A stretch of DNA of 64,000 nt from Branchiostoma floridae (Eukaryota; Chordata; Leptocardii; Amphioxiformes; Branchiostomatidae). The notes under the pieces were generated by a model that ran no database searches, was not told the DNA's origin, and worked only from the letters and a program-made list of their open reading frames with translations. The number at the start of each line of letters is the position of its first letter. Positions within the stretch are counted from its first letter, which is position 1. Below, one piece after another: positions 21,172 to 33,100 of this stretch. Both the position numbers and the translations under genes were made by a program. The DNA lies in assembly GCF_000003815.2 (NCBI RefSeq), contig NC_049981.1, forward strand, positions 10,086,948 to 10,150,947. The letters are read 5' to 3'.

Positions 21172-24100
21172 GTAAGTAATACATGTAACCGTTCTTTCTC
21201 TTCTGTGTCTCACCAAGTATTAATTGTTAATTTCAAACTGTCACAGGTCAATGGATATTCAGTGACTTTAGGACCAAACCATGGGTACGTGTTATGTGTT
21301 GTCAAAACACAACAGAAGCTAGGCGTAGTTCGTTACCGTGCCTTATTTGAAGTTAGACTTTTGAAATAAACTTAATCCAATAAAATTGCAGGAACTTGCA
21401 AGACGATTTCGTAATGCAAATCGCTATCTAACGCGTATTAGTTAATCATCTAATAACGTTATACCAGTTTAAGTGCTGTGAATAGATCGAGCTATATACA
21501 CATGTGTACGCATCACTAATACGAAAAACTGATCGTATCCCCCCTCAAGCGCCAGCAACACGATTAGATTGTCACTCAACACAGTCCATGGGTCTAAAAC
21601 CTAATAAACACCGACTTTGACGTGTGTTTTTTTTTAACTTCAGGCAGAATTGAAAACTTGAAAGCAAGGATCGATGCGGTCAACCTTAAAGTGGCCCAAA
21701 CTGCTGGGACTCTGAACAACATGGCGGAGACTGGGTTGCCGAAGATCCCGGAGGTCCCGGAGGTCAATATCGCTGAAGGAAAGACGGCTTTCCAAACAAG
21801 CACCCAGGCGTCCCATTGGCCACCTACAGGAGAGTTTAGTGGGGAACCCCGTCATGCTGTAAACGGGATTACTAATGGCTGGCAGGGAATCGGTAATTCC
21901 TGCACAAACACGAAAGACGAGGCCAACCCTGCGTGGTGGGTGGATCTTGGACAGTCGTATATGATCAAAAGGTACGTACAGGACACTACACGAGAGCACT
22001 CCAGAAANNNNNNNNNNNNNNNNNNNNNNNNNNNNNNNNNNNNNNNNNNNNNNNNNNNNNNNNNNNNNNNNNNNNNNNNNNNNNNNNNNNNNNNNNNNNN
22101 NNNNNNNCATAATACCGGTCGTTTTACTGCAATTTCTCAAGCAATGCTAATTTGGCAAATGATCAACGCATCATTTTCTCCAGTTACATGTTGCTGTTAC
22201 AGCTTATCTTTGCCACTTCTTCTGTGTAAATTATTTTGTCTCTCTGGTCCTGCTAAAAACATAGTATCGTAATTGGAACACACCGCGGAATTGCACGGAG
22301 AACGGGCGCGTGGTTGGAAGGGGGTGCACTATACCGGTCGAACGAAACACGGCACAATTAACTACCTTTATTCATCCTCTGTTGTTCCTTTCTTTCCTGT
22401 TAGTAGTTGCACAAAACAAAAATCTGCATGAGCATACAAAAAGTCATGAGAAAAAGGGCGTATACTGACAAGAATTTTCATTTAATTTTGGTCCGTCACA
22501 ACCGCTATGACGTAAAACTTTACTGCTGGCCGTAGCATTGAAAATGGCGGGAAAATGGCGGCGTACGTTCAATTTGACCCATTCAGCCGTAGATCCGGGC
22601 GATAATGCAACGGTTCCTCACACTTTTACACGAGTTGTAGGTCACCAAAAGAAATTCAAGATTGCTGTTGAATCATGCTCGTCTTGTGCCGTGAGCACAT
22701 GTGATTATTATCTACAAATCTGGCGATGAACGTGACAGTGTGTTTGTCCCACGACGAGCTCGCCTGCCCCGAAAATGACCTGAAAACTTTTGGCCTTGTT
22801 GTCTTCGAATGCATTGTTATCGATGCTTTGTAAATTATGTATTGGACACCTAGATGTCTGAAGTGTGCACACCTCAGAAATAACTATTGTTGCATGTGTA
22901 GATCTCTTTAAGTTCCACTATTTTTAATCGACCGGTATAAGGCTTATGACCGGTATTATGCCAATGCATGTTAGATCTGTAGTAGTAGACTGGTTTATTG
23001 AGCAATATGCATAATAGTCCTCTTGGCAGCCTATGGGGCTGAATTACGAGGATATAACAATCATGAACAGTACATCAATTAGAAAAACTTTATGAACGTT
23101 GTTAAAACAATAGTTACTACTTGAAATACAAAATCGACGTGATACAAAATTTGTTACGTTCAAGAAATCCCGCATTTTCAGGTTTGACTTTATACAGACT
23201 TTTAAAACAAGACAACTTTGTAAAAAAGAGTTCGTACGTCCGCATGAGGAGGCCATAATTGTAGTAGTGTGACTGAGAAGTAAAGTACATTTAGAGTTCG
23301 TTCAGCGTTTCTACAATGGCCGGGATGGCGCTTGTCCTGTAGCGCTTTGACCCAGAAGGCTGCTGGTACTGTCCAGAGTTGCGTAGGTTTCTACCGTGCT
23401 GTTGGGCACGGGTGGGGGGCAGCCAAGAACAGAACCGTGGGGATTTCTCAACTTTGGTAGCAAAGTCAACACACAGGTTCCGACGGCGGTCTGATAGGCG
23501 TTGGAGATTGAGCTGTTCTAGGGTTTCTGAGTTGGAATTGTACCGGCGTCCAATGATCATTTTGCAGGCACGTTTCTGCACTCGCTCTAGGGCTGCAGAC
23601 TGTTTGCTTGTGAGTGCGGCACTCCAGCAGGGAGCACCATATTCCAGAATGGGACGAATGTACCCGCAGTATATGATGGTGAGATCAGATGCTGGTACTC
23701 CGGAACGGCGCAGTCTACTGACGAGGAAGAGACGCTTGCTGGCTTTAGACACCATCACGTCTACTTGGTCATCCCAACGTAGGTCCGATCTAATGTGTAG
23801 TCCTAACAGCCTGGCCTGTGTGACAATGGTAAGGTTCTGTCCACCAAGGGTAAGTGCTGGTACCTGCGGCGGTTGACGCATGAAGCAGAAATGCATCGCC
23901 ATGCACTTTTTGGGATTGAGGCTCATGGAATTGCTCGCGGACCAGCTCTCAAGGTTGTCGAGGTCAGTCTGGAGGGTTGTTGCTGCCTTAACTGATCTTA
24001 TTTCACCAAGGTTGAAGTCGTCGACATACTTCCAGTGAGAGTTTGAAGTTACGGGTTCGACGTCATTTATCATCGCCAGGAACACCAGCGGACCTAACAG

Positions 24101-27100
24101 GGTGCCCTGTGCCACCCGCTTGTCAAGGACTCCCAGTCTGATACAGATCCCCGATATCTGACGCACTGTTTCCGACCAGCCATGAAGCTACACAGCCAGG
24201 GGATTAAAGAAGCTCTTGCCCCCATGTTGATCAGTTTAGCGATGGCAGTGTTATGGCACACCCTGTCAAATGCCTTTGAGAAATCAGTTAAAATCAAGGT
24301 GCCCACTGTCGCTTTCCTTTCAACTCCGGAGAAGAAAAAGTTCAGCAAGTCGATGAGACAATGTGTTGTGGAGCATCCTTTGGAATTCCCAAACTGTTTA
24401 CAGTCAATTTGAGGTGCTATGTCGGACAGGATCCAGGAGGAGACGAATCCTTCGCAGACTTTAGCAAACTGAGCCGTGAGAGAGACTGGGCGGATGCTGT
24501 CAAGGTCAGTTGGCTGTTTTGGGGGGACAGGGATTACCGTGGCTTCCCTCCACTCAGGCGGTACCCTTCCCTCTCGCAGTGACGCGTTCAGGATGTCTGT
24601 CAGTGGCATGGAAAGCTCGTAGGCAAACTCCTTTATGATTTTAGGTGGCATCTGGTCCGGGCCAGGGGCTTTTGAGACTTTGATTCGGCTTAACCGGTTG
24701 TACATGTCCCATGGGTTGACTTGGGGCGGTGGCATAGCCGGCAGGTACGATGGTAGCTTGCTGTAGTCCAGTGGGCTCAGCGCCTGGCAAATGGACGTCA
24801 GGTGCTTGTTGATGGCGTTTGCTACACCAGCTGTGTCGGTAGGGTCTATTCCTGGTACTCGAATGTTCGTGGTAGGGTCTGACCAGTTTGCCAACTGTCT
24901 GATGGTCTTATGCCACTCGGCCGGATTCTCCTTCTTCAGATGCTGCACGTGGTCGTGGTAGAAGGTTTTCTTCCCTTGTTTAATGTTGCGGGCGATCTTG
25001 TTGCGGAGGAGCTTGTAGAGTAACTCTTGACCCCGACTGTGAGCTAGTTGTCTTTTGTGTATCAATGTCTTGAGCGAAGCAGTGATCCAGGGTTTGTCTT
25101 TTTGATGTAGCTTAGCTCTCTTTTGGGGAAAGAGCCTGTCTATGGCCGAGTGCAATGTCCCGTAGAATGCGGCTGTCTTCTCTTCTACAGTGGTCTTCTC
25201 TAGCACCTCCTGCCAGCTGTGTAAGGTAATCCATTGCCCGAAGTCCCGTATCCTGGAGTCCGGCATGGGACGGACGACCACGTACTTGGACTTGTTGGTA
25301 CCTTGTGCACGCTCTCCTGCCTGCCACCAAACTGCCTTGTGGTCACTTGTGCCGATTGGATTAGTCACCTCTGGATGTTTGTAGAAAGACTTTAAGTTCG
25401 TGATGATGACGTCGAGGGTAGCCTCCCCACGGGTCGGGGAGCTGACCACTTGGTGTAGCCTGTGAGCCCGGAGAAGCGGCTGGTAATCCAGTCGGTTGTA
25501 GTCCCCTGCGAATATGAGACCGATGTCAGGATGAAGGCTTTTCAGGAGGTCAGCCGTGTCCACCAGGTGATGTAGGAGAAGTTCCTGGTTCCTGGAGTTG
25601 GGTGGGAAGTAAGTTGCACAGACTGCGATGCAAGGTACTTTCCGCGGGAGTCTAGGGGGCCGAAGCCACACCCAAACGCATTCGAGTTCTGGGGTACAGA
25701 AACCTGAGGGATGGCCCTCGGTTGGGCGTCTTGGTGGACATAAACGGCCACGCCTCCTCCATGGCGGTCAGTTCTGCTACAAGAAAACAGTGCGTACTTG
25801 TCGATATTCAGGAACTCAGTTGGTATCGCTGGAGAGAACCAAGTCTCTGTGACAATTGCTACATCAGCGTTATATTGTTTGATAGTGGTTTCAAATTCAT
25901 CCAGTTTGTTAAGGAGAGAACGAGCGTTGCACATATATACTGATGGCAAGCTTCCCGCATTGGAGTTGGGCTGAGGTTTTCGCACAGGCACTTTAAGTAG
26001 ATTAACAGTGTTGGCATTCTTCCGTGGTCTAGAGAGTTGTTGTTGTGTACAGTCCCTCTCGTGAAATTTGCATATGAGAAAGGCACTGGTATGTAAGGGA
26101 GGCCTATTGCCGATCACAGTGGTCCTTAGAACCCCTAGTTACCTGAGCCGCTCCTTCAGAAGTGGGGTGATCGGCTCTGACGTTTGCCGTAGGCTTCTGA
26201 AGAACTGTGAAGTATAGCGCATCATACCGACGGACGCCATCTTTGGCCAAATGTTGAATGTCACCGAAGCAGGCCAAGTTTTCCTGGTGAAATCCTCGAA
26301 TCTGGATCAGTAGACCCTCAGGATTAGGCCTCCAACATCTCAGCAACTTGGCGAACACGCATATTGCACAGTGGTGACAAAATATACAAAATATACACAA
26401 ACATAAAACCAAGAGCTTCAGAGCTCATAAAAACCTGCGGCCGCTCTATAAGAGCGCCACCTATCGAAGGTCTGGATGGGCCTATCGTAAGGGAAAGATT
26501 CACCATCAGCACGTTTTTTGCTAGTCATAAGCCCCCCATAAAATTACAATTCCATTTCAACCGTCCATCCATGCAACCCATATATATTCTACTAGATTAT
26601 CGAATATACAAACAGTTTCAAACAACGTAAACTAAAACCAAACAGCAAAAAGTGAACCTTTCTAATTGTCCCATTAATCTATAAAGCACCATATCACCAA
26701 GCAACTGACTTGTGTCCAGGCTTTCAGACTTCAGGCAATCTACCATTTGTTCGCCAGTAAGCCGGTTAATAGTTGTTTAATTCCGCACATCTTATGCGAT
26801 GATCATGCTTTTAAATCTTGTAATCTGTATGTCTGTATGTGCATACATGTATCTGTACATTTGTCCAAACTCTGGAAGAAGGAAGACTTGCTTTGATAGG
26901 ACTATAGGGTATCGCAATAAAAGAAGTAGTCATCTTTTGTGAGACATTACTGTTCACTGCCCTAGCCTCAATTATGGTAAGCTTTTCCCTATAGCTACCC
27001 CTCAGTTTCTAATTCTACATATGCTGTTCCAGTATATTTGCATAATTTGTGTAATTTCTTGATGTGCATTTTACTTTTTCGTTGCCGCAAACAACCATCC

Positions 27101-30100
27101 AGTCCTTGACATGGCAGTGAGACCTTGGCATTAGTTTCTAATTCTATATTTGGTGTTTTATGATGTCAAATTTGTTCTAGCATGTTTTAGAAATGAAATT
27201 CTTTGCTTTGTCATCACCATCTATAGAGTGGAAATCTACAAGCGCCTGGATTGTTGTTGGGGATGGCTCAACCCTTTCAACCTCCACATCGGAGATTCTA
27301 ATCAGGTTACTTCGAACCCCAAGTGTGGAGGTGATCTTCAAATCGACCTCAGCCAACCGTCCATTTCCGTTTCCTGTCAGGGTATGACGGGAAGGTACGT
27401 CGGCGTCCGTCTTCTTGGTCCTTCCCGAAGCATGATGCTGTGCGAGGTCCAAGTCTTTCCGAATTCAGGTATGACTGATATTCCCATTATTACCTCCATG
27501 AAATGTCATGTCAAATGGCAAAGATTTTCATAATGATATACATGTTATGCAAATTAGGGCTCAATTTGCATAATTAATGAGGAAACGGTATAATGCCATT
27601 GTTTTCAATAACTTGACTTCAATAAATGTAACACATGTTGATTATGATAGGTGGAATATAAGCAGATAACAAATATGGTAATGAGGAACTGATTTGTATA
27701 ATATATACATAAATTGCAAAACCACGTAATGATTGATAATAGAAATTCTATAATTGTGACATGTGTACGTTACTTAATGATGAACAACACCATGCATAGA
27801 TTATGTTAATGTATTCGTCAATTGCATGAAATCTACAAAAGCTCTAAATATTTCATGGAGGTATGAGGTCGCCAGACTCTAGTTACGTTGAGGGAAATGT
27901 CCTTTTGACACTTCTGTCGCTAAAATGCACTCTGATCTAAGTTGGCTGCTATTAAGAAACAGATTGAGTTCGGGCACTCTTAAGTTGTTTGTCAAAATTG
28001 CAAACACACGTGAGCCACAGGAGATATGCAAATCTCTTGTGCCAGTTAATGCATGTCATAGTCACTCTACTAGGCAGTCATTGCGTGACTATAGGTTACC
28101 GAATGCAAGGAACAACAGCGGGAGGAGAACATTTAATTACAGATCGGTTAAACTGTGGAATCTGCTACCCAGAGATTTCAAGATTGTCTTTGATACAAGA
28201 CGGTTAAAGAAGATGATAGACAATTTCTTTGGATCATAAGGTTAACACCAGACACAATAATGAGCAATTTTGACAGATGAATTTTTCTCTTATATTGCAT
28301 AGATGTCCAGCCCGCTCCGATTTCTTCAATGACGCCGGCACCCACACCGGCACCTGGTAATTATTTATTCTCATTTTGTACTCTAGGTGGCCAGCTATCG
28401 AGACATTGGCATTAGTAATTACTATCCATTACAATCGTAACAATCACCGTCGATGGCACCTCGGTTGTCTTATTCGGAGATTTGTTTGCAGTTTTGTATT
28501 CAAGGTTAAAACTTGGCTGCTCAGCATCAATGACAACGACAATGTTATCTAACGCATAGCTAAATGGGAGTGTATGAATGGTACGCGTGGGGTCGGTGAT
28601 TATTCAAGTGTCTGATGCACTATCCTAGTCTCATACAATGTAGCTTTGCAGATGACTTGTCTGCCGAGCATGAGCCGGTAACTTTGATCCTTTTCCCTCG
28701 GGCAGAAGTTAATGTCGCTCAAGGAAAGACGGCTTTCCAAACAAGCACCCAGGCGTCCCATTGGCCAGATACAGGAGAGCAGTTTAGTGGGGAACCCCGT
28801 CATGCTGTAAACGGGATTACTAATGGCTGGCAGGGAATCGGTAATTCCTGCACAAACACGAAACACGAGGCCAACCCTGCGTGGTGGGTGGATCTTGGAC
28901 AGTCGTATATGATCAAAAGGTACGTACAGGACACTACACGAGAGCACTCCAGAAAGATATATCCAAGTAGTTCAGAACAGAACCTGCAGAATGCTGTTAA
29001 CATACTCGCTAGACAGGCCTCATGTTGAACAAATACATGTAGATCTGGATGGGCCTATCGTAAGGGAAAGATTCACCATCAGCACGTTTTTTGCTAGTCA
29101 TAAGCCCCCCATAAAATTACAATTCCATTTCAACCGTCCATCCATGCAACCCTTATATATTCTACTAGATTATCGAATACCAACAGTTTCAAACAACGTA
29201 AACTAAAACCAAACAGCAAAAAGCGAACCTTTTTAATTGTCCCATTAATCTATAAAGCACCATATCACCAAGCAACTGACTTGTGTCCAGGCTTTCAGAC
29301 TTCAGGCAATCTACCATTTGTTCGCCAGTAAGGTTAATAGTTGTTTAATTCCGCACATCTTATGCGATGATCATGCTTTTAAATCTTGTAATCTGTATGT
29401 CTGCATGTGCATACATGTATCTGTACATTTGTCCAAACTCTGGAAGAAGGAAGACTTGCTTTGATAGGACTATAGGGTATCGCAATAAAAGAAGTAGTCA
29501 TCTTTTGTGAGACATTACTGTTCACTGCCCTAGCCTCAATTATGGTAAGCTTTTCCCTATAGCTACCCCTCAGTTTCTAATTCTACATATGCTGTTCCAG
29601 TATATTTGCATAATTTGTGTAATTTCTTGATGTGCATTTTACTTTTTCGTTGCCGCAAACAACCATCCAGTCCTTGACATGGCAGTGAGACCTTGGCATT
29701 AGTTTCTAATTCTATATTTGGTGTTTTACAATGTCAAATTTGTTCTAGCATGTTTTAGAAATGAAATTCTTTGCTTTGTCATCACCATCTATAGAGTGGA
29801 AATCTACAAGCGCCTGGATTGTTGTCCGGGACGGCTCAACCCTTTCAACCTCCACATCGGAGATTCTAATCAGGTTACTTCGAACCCCAAGTGTGGAGGT
29901 GATCTTCAAATCGACCTCAGCCAACCGTCCATTTCCGTTTCCTGTCAGGGTATGACGGGAAGGTACGTCGGCGTCCGTCTTCTTGGTCCTTCCCGAAGCA
30001 TGATGCTGTGCGAGGTCCAAGTCTTTCCGAATTCAGGTATGACTGATATTCCCATTATTACCTCCATGAAATGTCATGTCAAATGGCAAAGATTTTCATA

Positions 30101-33100
30101 ATGATATACATGTTATGCAAATTAGGGCTCAATTTGCATAATTAATGAGGAAACGGTATAATGCCATTGTTTTCAATAACTTGACTTCAATAAATGTAAC
30201 ACATGTTGATTATGATAGGTGGAATATAAGCAGATAACAAATATGGTAATGAGGAACTGATTTGTATAATATATACATAAATTGCAAAACCACGTAATGA
30301 TTGATAATAGAAATTCTATAATTGTGACATGTGTACGTTACTTAATGATGAACAACACCATGCATAGATTATGTTAATGTATTCGTCAATTGCATGAAAT
30401 CTACAAAAGCTCTAAATATTTCATGGAGGTATGAGGTCGCCAGACTCTAGTTACGTTGAGGGAAATGTCCTTTTGACACTTCTGTCGCTAAAATGCACTC
30501 TGATCTAAGTTGGCTGCTATTAAGAAACAGATTGAGTTCGGGCACTCTTAAGTTGTTTGTCAAAATTGCAAACACACGTGAGCCACAGGAGATATGCAAA
30601 TCTCTTGTGCCAGTTAATGCATGTCATAGTCACTCTACTAGGCAGTCATTGCGTGACTATAGGTTACCGAATGCAAGGAACAACAGCGGGAGGAGAACAT
30701 TTAATTACAGATCGGTTAAACTGTGGAATCTGCTACCCAGAGATTTCAAGATTGTCTTTGATACAAGACGGTTAAAGAAGATGATAGACAATTTCTTTGG
30801 ATCATAAGGTTAACACCAGACACAATAATGAGCAATTTTGACAGATGAATTTTTCTCTTATATTGCATAGATGTCCAGCCCGCTCCGATTTCTTCAATGA
30901 CGCCGGCACCCACACCTGCACCTGGTAATTATTTATTCTCCTTTTGTACTCTAGGTGGCCAGCTATCGTAATTACTATCCATTACAATCGTAACAATCAC
31001 CGTCGATGGCACCTCGGTTGTCTTATTCGGAGATTTGTTTGCAGTTTTGTATTCAAGGTTAAAACTTGGCCGCTCAGCATTAATGACAACGACAATGTTA
31101 TCTAACGCATAGCTAAATGGGAATGTATGAATGGTACGCGTGGGGTCGGTGATTATTCAAGTGTCTGATGCACTATCCTAGTCTCCTACAATGTAGCTTT
31201 GCAAATGACCTGTCTGCCGAGCATGAGCCGGTAACTTTGATCCTTTTCCCTCGGGCAGAAGTCAATGTCGCTCAAGGGAAGACAGCGTTCCAAACAAGCA
31301 TCCAGGCGTACCATACGACTACAGGCGAGCAGTTTAGTGGGGAACCCCATCATTCTGTAAACGGGATTACCACTGGCGAGGGAGACTGCTCATGGACCAA
31401 GTCAGAAGCCAATCCTGCTTGGTGGGTGGATCTTGGACAATCTTATGTGATCAACAGGTACGTGCAAGATACTACAGATAACGTTATTACACATTTTGTG
31501 AAATACTAACGTTACCGTTAGCTACGCAAGCTCTGTTTGATTTCTGGCTGTACTTTCTTCTCCCTGCCAGTTTCTAATTCTTCGTAAAGCTCCGAGGCGT
31601 AATTTGACATGTATAAGAACCCGTCCAGACTCGTCTTTGCAAACCGGTTTCGGTACGTTGAGAGTCGGCTCTAGCCAGTTTAACCTGGTCTTATTGAACC
31701 CGGTTCGATACCACACCTCTTCCGGGTTTGAAACGTTCTGCACGTAGGTCAGAACGCAACACGGATCAAGTCGGTTTACTTTGCATAATGAGCCGGTCAT
31801 TTATCACAGAGTCAATGTATTCGTCATGAACCAAGGGAACAACATGCATGCAAATCCACCTATTCCTGCGCCAAAATTAGTCAGCATGCAGGTATGTTTT
31901 CTATCGCCTCGGAGCACCATTCGCTGATCACACGGCAGATCAGCAAGAAAACAAACTTCGAACAAAAAGTTCGGATGAAAAAAGAAGCACGATTATCAAT
32001 CGCCATTTTCGGGGACAGAGATAGAATTCAGCGAAAACTGAAGGGTATGTACAGAAATGCCACAATTTACCGTGACGTGCAACGGGGAGCTAGCAAAGTG
32101 AAACAAAACAGTGTCTCATTGAGATTAAGAACGTGAAGACTAAGAAGAAAATGCGTGACTTCTGACGAAGGCAGGGCGCTAGCTTACGATTTAAACCGGT
32201 TAGCAATGTGGACGCTGTGCCTGGGAGTCAGATATTCAAAATCGTATCTGAATCTGTCGTACTGATAACAAACCGGATTTTAATCGGATTTGATTTGAAA
32301 TGTGATTTGAATCTGAACAGGTTCCAAGACTAAGTAAACTTCCGTTGTTTTGTGAACACCTTCTGCAGGGTGGTCATCTACTACCTCCGCTCGTGCTGTA
32401 AGGACGTATTAAATCCCTTTAACATCCACATCGGGGATTCCAACCAGATTAGCACGAACCCCAAGTGTGGTGGGGATCATCACATCTCCGAGTGGTTTAT
32501 TTCCGTCTCCTGCCAGGGGATGACGGGACGGTACGTCGGCGTTCGTCTTCCCGGTTCCTCCCGAAGACTGCGCCTTTGTGAGGTCCAAGTCTTTTCGAAT
32601 TCAGGTAAGCCTTTGTTACATTCATGATGTTTCATAAATAATATAATCTTTATTGACACGACAAAAGTACAGGGACTTTCGTAAGGTCGGTTTTTCTATC
32701 TCAGCGTTCTGAACATGCTATGATCACGATTTTTTAGTATGAATGAATGATTCTATTTGTAAAACCTTGCAGCTGTATAGCTGAATTGAGAATTACTTAC
32801 AGAAAGGAGTCAAGCATATCTCCATACATGAATTAGTAAAATCATCGATATCAGAAGTAAAATTAGTAGAGTATTAGATAGCTCTTGTGCTCAGGAAGAA
32901 ATGACATAATTTTGGGCCCCTTAGCATCTAGTTGTGGGATAGCTGGAGCATTTTTGTCAAAAACTTCAAAGAGGATAACTCAAGAAGGAAACAACGAAAT
33001 TTAATGATTTTTGGTATGTAGGTACCTTAGAGAATGTTGTACAAGATAAGATACTAATTATGCAAAAATGACAACATTTGCATAATCAATGAAAATATTC

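Larger units (their letters stand above)
22977..26250 (-). mobile_element. Near full-length CR1/L2-like LINE, degenerate
   Basis: On the minus strand ORF2 runs from about 26117 to 23291. Endonuclease motifs come first ([49 protein letters not shown]), then a reverse transcriptase ([41 protein letters not shown], catalytic [19 protein letters not shown]) and a C-terminal tail ([14 protein letters not shown]). Frameshifts near 25600 and 24110 break it. The 3' end, CAATAAACCAGTC followed by a short TAC repeat, is at about 22977-22995. It lies antisense in a gene 3 intron; the 5' limit is uncertain. Confidence 0.88.
26471..29043 (+). repeat. Tandem duplication unit 1 (about 2.57 kb)
   Basis: From TCTGGATGGGCCTATCGTAA at 26471 the sequence repeats at 29044 with an offset of 2568-2573 and only scattered mismatches through both F-lectin second-half exons, the MITE, the LINE tail and the linker. 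This unit carries exons 27227-27468, 28303-28356 and 28706-28919. Confidence 0.88.
29044..31500 (+). repeat. Tandem duplication unit 2
   Basis: Second copy of the 26471 unit. It is nearly identical up to the linker exon (30924) and diverges more in the following F-lectin first-half exon (31259-31457), which matches 34356-34557 better. The duplication may be biological or an unmerged haplotype. Confidence 0.85.
31160..32700 (+). repeat. Second duplication unit, copy 1
   Basis: 31160-32700 and 34257-35790 share the F-lectin 3/4 exons and the whole intron between them (GTTAGCTACGCAAGCTCTGT, CCAAATCGGTTT-like blocks, GGTTCCAAGACTAAGTAAAC). Divergence is visibly greater than in the 2.57 kb unit. 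Frames inside (31522-31800 minus, 31894-32136 plus) vary mainly by amino-acid changes, so they look non-coding. Confidence 0.75.

Noticed and set aside
31522-31800. 92-residue minus-strand frame conserved at 34622-34900
   Set aside because: Both copies are open, but the differences between them mostly change amino acids and the region is a duplicated intron.
31894-32136. Basic 80-residue frame with a relative at 34994-35221
   Set aside because: The second copy ends early after a frame change; no domain and no splice context.
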